From Helicoverpa zea (taxonomy: Eukaryota; Arthropoda; Insecta; Lepidoptera; Noctuidae): DNA of 64,000 nucleotides. This document shows positions 60,650 to 64,000 of this stretch, piece after piece. The notes beneath the pieces are model-generated. The model did no database searches. It was not told where the DNA came from and worked only from the letters and a program-made list of their open reading frames with translations. The translations under genes were made by a program, and so were the position numbers. The first letter of the stretch is position 1, and every line of letters begins with the position of its first letter. The DNA lies in assembly GCF_022581195.2 (NCBI RefSeq), contig NC_061480.1, positions 5,480,892-5,544,891 of the forward strand, written 5' to 3'.

Positions 60650-62130
60650 AGAGGCTTAGAGCGTTTTACCAACCGGGGCCGACATTAAAGCTTATCTGTA
60701 TGCGAAAAATACTGATCTGTATGCTAAATTACGCGCGAGGAGCAATAGTGATAGGTCACTTATAATGCATTTTTGATCACTTCGATACGCACGCCCAAAA
60801 CACTAGAAAAACACGCTTTTCTAAATGCACATAAAAATAATTTCAGACAAAAGCAATGATATGATATTGCATCATGAAGTTCCAGTTCATATCTTCCGGC
60901 TACATTATCAGATTAGTAAGACAGTACCAAATTATTGTATTGATGCTACGATCCTTGAAAGATGATTAAATTAATTTCCTTGGATTCCATTATTTAGTTA
61001 CATACATATCGACCTGCGGCGTGTTAAAATTGTCAATTTTCTATGTGATAACGCAGACGCAGGTACAAATATTGACCAAGGTGAAGGCACGGTAATGTCG
61101 TTTCCAGTTAATTATATGATCTAAGATGAGTTTTACACAAACACAATACTAGGTATCTATTGGCAATTGTTACCACGAGGATAAAATACATTCGAATTGG
61201 TTTGGGTATTTGATGACAATGACTAATGTTATGAAATAGATATAATAATATTGTTCATTTGTTTATACGTCAAAATTGGCAGCCATCTTATTTTCTAGAT
61301 GAATCTAGAAGTTATGACAGCTGTCAATGGGTATTTCAAGATGGCTATGGTATGGAATGTCAACCCGCATTGAGCAAACGTGATGTATAATGCTCAATCC
61401 TTCTCCGCGTGTGAGAGGAGGCCGCAGCCCAGCAGTGGGACGGTAAAAAGGCTGTTGATGGTTGAAATGCGAGTCCCAAAAATGGATAGTTGACTGGGAT
61501 AATCTGATCCTTTACTGGATAGATTCCGCCTGTAGATTCACTCGTGTTCCGAATGAATTACTTTTCGCTACCGGATAAAATGTAGCCTAAGTATAGGTAG
61601 CCTTCTTCGATAAATGAGCCATCTAACACTGAAAGAATTTAAAGCAATCAAAGCATTTTTATTCTTCTTTCTTACGTTTTATTCGCTAATCTCGGCCAAC
61701 GCAGCTTAATGATTTTGACCGAACGAACGTCGCTTGGGTTATGGAACAACAATGTTTGTTAAGGCCGGAATGTCTATTTATTTCTGAAATAACACGGTTT
61801 TCTGATATTCCTAGAGTAAGACAACAATTTTTTTCAATACATCTCACATTCAAATACAAACCATAAGAAAAATGATCAGCAAAATATGCGTACCCAAGAA
61901 TAGATTCCGTATGACGTTTATTTACAAGCTGAACGGCTGTAAATGACGTTCGTTACACAAAGCTATGTACATTGAAATATTTAAAGAATAGATATCTTTA
62001 TAGTTGTGGCTCGTGGCTATATCAGATAATAACTAACTGATTCCCACAGCGGGTGAAACTGTGGGAATCGCGTCATACGCGGGAAACTTCTACCCGAACC
62101 TACCTGGATAAAATGGCATTAATGAACCAT
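60650..62130. other. Gene-free stretch before the reverse transcriptase
   Basis: No supported gene. CGTGTGAGAGGAGGCCGCAG to about 61460 is the inverse of the repeat at 47187. Around 61,560-61,620 and 62,090-62,135 lies a dispersed GGATAAAATG(T/G)..CC..AT repeat. Confidence 0.5.
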
Positions 62131-62136
62131 CTAAAA

Positions 62137-63718
62137 TAGCTGAGGCGTTTCGTCTTCATTTTAAAGTAGATTCCTTACCTGTTGGGGATGTACAGGAGGA
62201 TATGGGGCCATGTAGGGGCAAGGATACGGGTGTCGCTGTCAGGTTCACAAATAAACAGATTAGGAATATAATTCAGGGTATGGTCCGAGGCAAATCTCCC
62301 GGACATGATGGGTTAAGTATAGAGCATTTAAAATATGCCGGAGTTCATTTACCACGAGTTTTAACAATGTTTTTCAATCTGTGTTTAAGTCATTCATACT
62401 TACCAGAACAATTAATGCATACAGTTGTAGTACCAATAGTAAAAAACAAAAATGGAGATGTCTCGGACATGTCGAATTATAGGCCGATATCTTTAGCCAC
62501 AATTATAGCCAAGGTGTTGGACAGTCTTCTTGATAAACACTTGAATAAGCATATAAACCTTCACGATCAGCAGTTTGGCTTCAGGTCAGGTTTATCAACC
62601 GAGAGTGCTATCATGTGTCTCAAGGAGACTGTCCAGTACTATGTAAACAGAAAGACACCAGTTTATGCTTGTTTCTTGGACCTGTCAAGGGCATTCGACC
62701 TTGTGTCCTACAAGAAGCTATGGGAAAAATTGGATGGGGAGACATCTTGTGAGCAAGAGATTGTAACTATATTAAAGTATTGGTACAATAGGCAAACTAA
62801 TATTGTAAGGTGGGCTGGGGCAGCATCAGATGTGTACAGGTTGGATTGTGGTGTGAGGCAGGGTGGCTTGACCTCACCGCGCCTCTTCAACCTGTACATG
62901 AATGGTCTTATTGGCGAACTCAGCAGCACTGGCGTCGGGTGTCATATTGATGGAGTTAGTATTAATAACATTAGTTATGCGGACGACATGGTGCTGCTGA
63001 GTCCTTCAATCTCAGCATTGAAAAGGTTACTCCGAATTTGTGAGACGTATGCAGAGGGTCATGGACTGAGATACAACTCAAGAAAAAGTGAGATACTTGT
63101 ATTTAAAGCCGGTAATAAAAGTTATACCCCAGTACCTATCACCCTAAGTGGTAGCGAGTTGAAGCAGGTGTCTCACTTTAAATATCTTGGTCACTGGGTC
63201 TCAGAGGACTTGAAAGATGACAGAGACATGGAGAGGGAACGTAGGGCGCTGGCGGTCCGAAGCAATATGTTGGCCCGCAGGTTCAGACGATGCAGTGACG
63301 CTGTTAAGGTGACGCTTTTTAAAGCTTATTGCCAGTCGATGTACACGTGTTCCTTGTGGGTTAACTATACGCGGACGACGTACAGCGCCCTGCGTGTACA
63401 ATACAACAACGCATTCAGGGTACTGTTGGGGCTGCCCCGGTATTGTAGTGCCTCGGGCATGTTCGCAGACGCGCACACTGACGGGTTTCATGCCATCATT
63501 AGAAAGCGATGCGCTTCATTGTTACACCGAGTGCGAACCAGTTCTAATAGTATCCTGAACGTGTTGACAGATAGGTGGGATTCACCATTACTGAGGCATT
63601 GGATAAGCCTACATACTACTATGTGATTGTGTTGTGTTTTGTATGTATTTATCTGTGTTTTCTTGTATCGCTCATATGGACTTGTCCGAAATAAAGTTTT
63701 TATTATTATTATTATTAT
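62137..63718 (+). mobile_element. 5'-truncated CR1-group (Kiri/Daphne-like) non-LTR retrotransposon
   Basis: The reverse-transcriptase frame starts abruptly at about 62137 in repeat sequence, and the element ends with AATAAAG and a (TTA)n tail near 63690-63718. No endonuclease or ORF1 is present, as expected from incomplete reverse transcription. Confidence 0.8.
62202..63626 (+). CDS. Non-LTR retrotransposon reverse transcriptase, uninterrupted 474-codon piece
   Basis: An RNA-dependent DNA polymerase of target-primed retrotransposition. Visible motifs in order: RGKSPGHDGLSIEHL (about residues 29-43), VVVPIVKNKNGD, NYRPISLATIIAKVLDSLL, QFGFRSGLSTESAI, ACFLDLSRAFDLVSY (first catalytic Asp), GVRQGGLTSPRLFNLYMN, SYADDMVLLS (catalytic YADD), FKYLGHWVSEDLKDD, then the C-terminal CSASGMFADAHTDGFHAII block typical of lepidopteran CR1-group elements. 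The frame is open from before 62202 (to about 62120), so the listed ATG is probably internal to the truncated ORF2. There are no stops or frameshifts in 474 codons, so the insertion is young. Confidence 0.88.
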   Translation: MGPCRGKDTGVAVRFTNKQIRNIIQGMVRGKSPGHDGLSIEHLKYAGVHLPRVLTMFFNLCLSHSYLPEQLMHTVVVPIVKNKNGDVSDMSNYRPISLATIIAKVLDSLLDKHLNKHINLHDQQFGFRSGLSTESAIMCLKETVQYYVNRKTPVYACFLDLSRAFDLVSYKKLWEKLDGETSCEQEIVTILKYWYNRQTNIVRWAGAASDVYRLDCGVRQGGLTSPRLFNLYMNGLIGELSSTGVGCHIDGVSINNISYADDMVLLSPSISALKRLLRICETYAEGHGLRYNSRKSEILVFKAGNKSYTPVPITLSGSELKQVSHFKYLGHWVSEDLKDDRDMERERRALAVRSNMLARRFRRCSDAVKVTLFKAYCQSMYTCSLWVNYTRTTYSALRVQYNNAFRVLLGLPRYCSASGMFADAHTDGFHAIIRKRCASLLHRVRTSSNSILNVLTDRWDSPLLRHWISLHTTM

Positions 63719-63719
63719 C

Positions 63720-64000
63720 TTGTATGTCTCTGACCGACCACGGGACTACAGAGTCCCGGATTTTTGGAAGGCGAACGTGGGGCCGAAGCCAACACGCTGA
63801 AGCCCTTTTGAGACAACTTTAATGAAATGGCGACACAAAACCGACGATTATTCCTGTATACACTATAGAAATGTACCCAAGGACAATCCCCGGTTCTGTG
63901 CTAAACTATTGCTAACTATGGATGAAAACTACTTGGGCTATTGTGATGGGATGCTAATGGACTAGGAATGGGGAAACTACGGGAACTATGGCACCTGCCG
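63720..64000. other. Window end, no gene seen
   Basis: GC-moderate sequence with GGGACTACAGAGTCCCGG, a short palindrome, and no recognisable frame or repeat. Confidence 0.4.

Overview
The window looks like nuclear DNA of a moth (Lepidoptera, probably a noctuid). The evidence is AT-rich introns, small GT-AG exons, and a dense layer of interspersed repeats: several tRNA-headed SINEs with (GAT)n tails, a repeat with hitch-hiking GTCY microsatellites, TTA/TAA-flanked MITEs, and CR1/RTE-type non-LTR pieces. The species is inferred from repeat style only.

Region 1 (1-35,460, + strand) is the 3' two thirds of a phospholipase C-epsilon-type gene. I could phase about 31 exons into one continuous reading frame: a helical/PH-type region, EF-hands, catalytic X box, acidic X-Y linker, Y box, C2, two Ras-association domains, and then one of two alternative C-termini. 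The N-terminal part, where the RasGEF domain would be, lies upstream of the window. The 9.4-kb intron that splits the PLC-X box holds a complete CstF50 gene (cleavage stimulation factor subunit 1, 11 exons, 433 codons) on the opposite strand at 8,962-16,556. A gag-like retrotransposon ORF sits in turn inside the last CstF50 intron.

Repeated local duplication of single exons is the most unusual property of region 1. One PLC-epsilon exon is present as four 150-bp tandem units, another has one good and one broken extra copy, and a third has been amplified about tenfold with its splice donor. In the nested CstF50 gene one WD40 exon exists as two intact copies (45 of 46 residues identical) flanking a broken third copy.

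Region 2 (35,460-46,000) is gene-poor and holds foldback and MITE elements. Region 3 (46,003-46,857, minus) is an intact single-exon PP1 glycogen-targeting regulatory subunit. Region 4 (47,000-64,000) is almost entirely mobile DNA: a deleted PIF/Harbinger element, SINEs, a GTCY-MITE, a small element whose only exon encodes a THAP zinc finger, a 1.5-kb unclassified DNA element, and a 5'-truncated CR1-like reverse transcriptase.

PLC-epsilon (PIP2 hydrolysis downstream of Ras/Rho GTPases), CstF50 (mRNA 3'-end processing) and the PP1 subunit (glycogen metabolism) have no evident shared pathway; the first two are linked only by nesting. All exon limits come from reading splice signals and phase by eye and have not been tested against transcripts.
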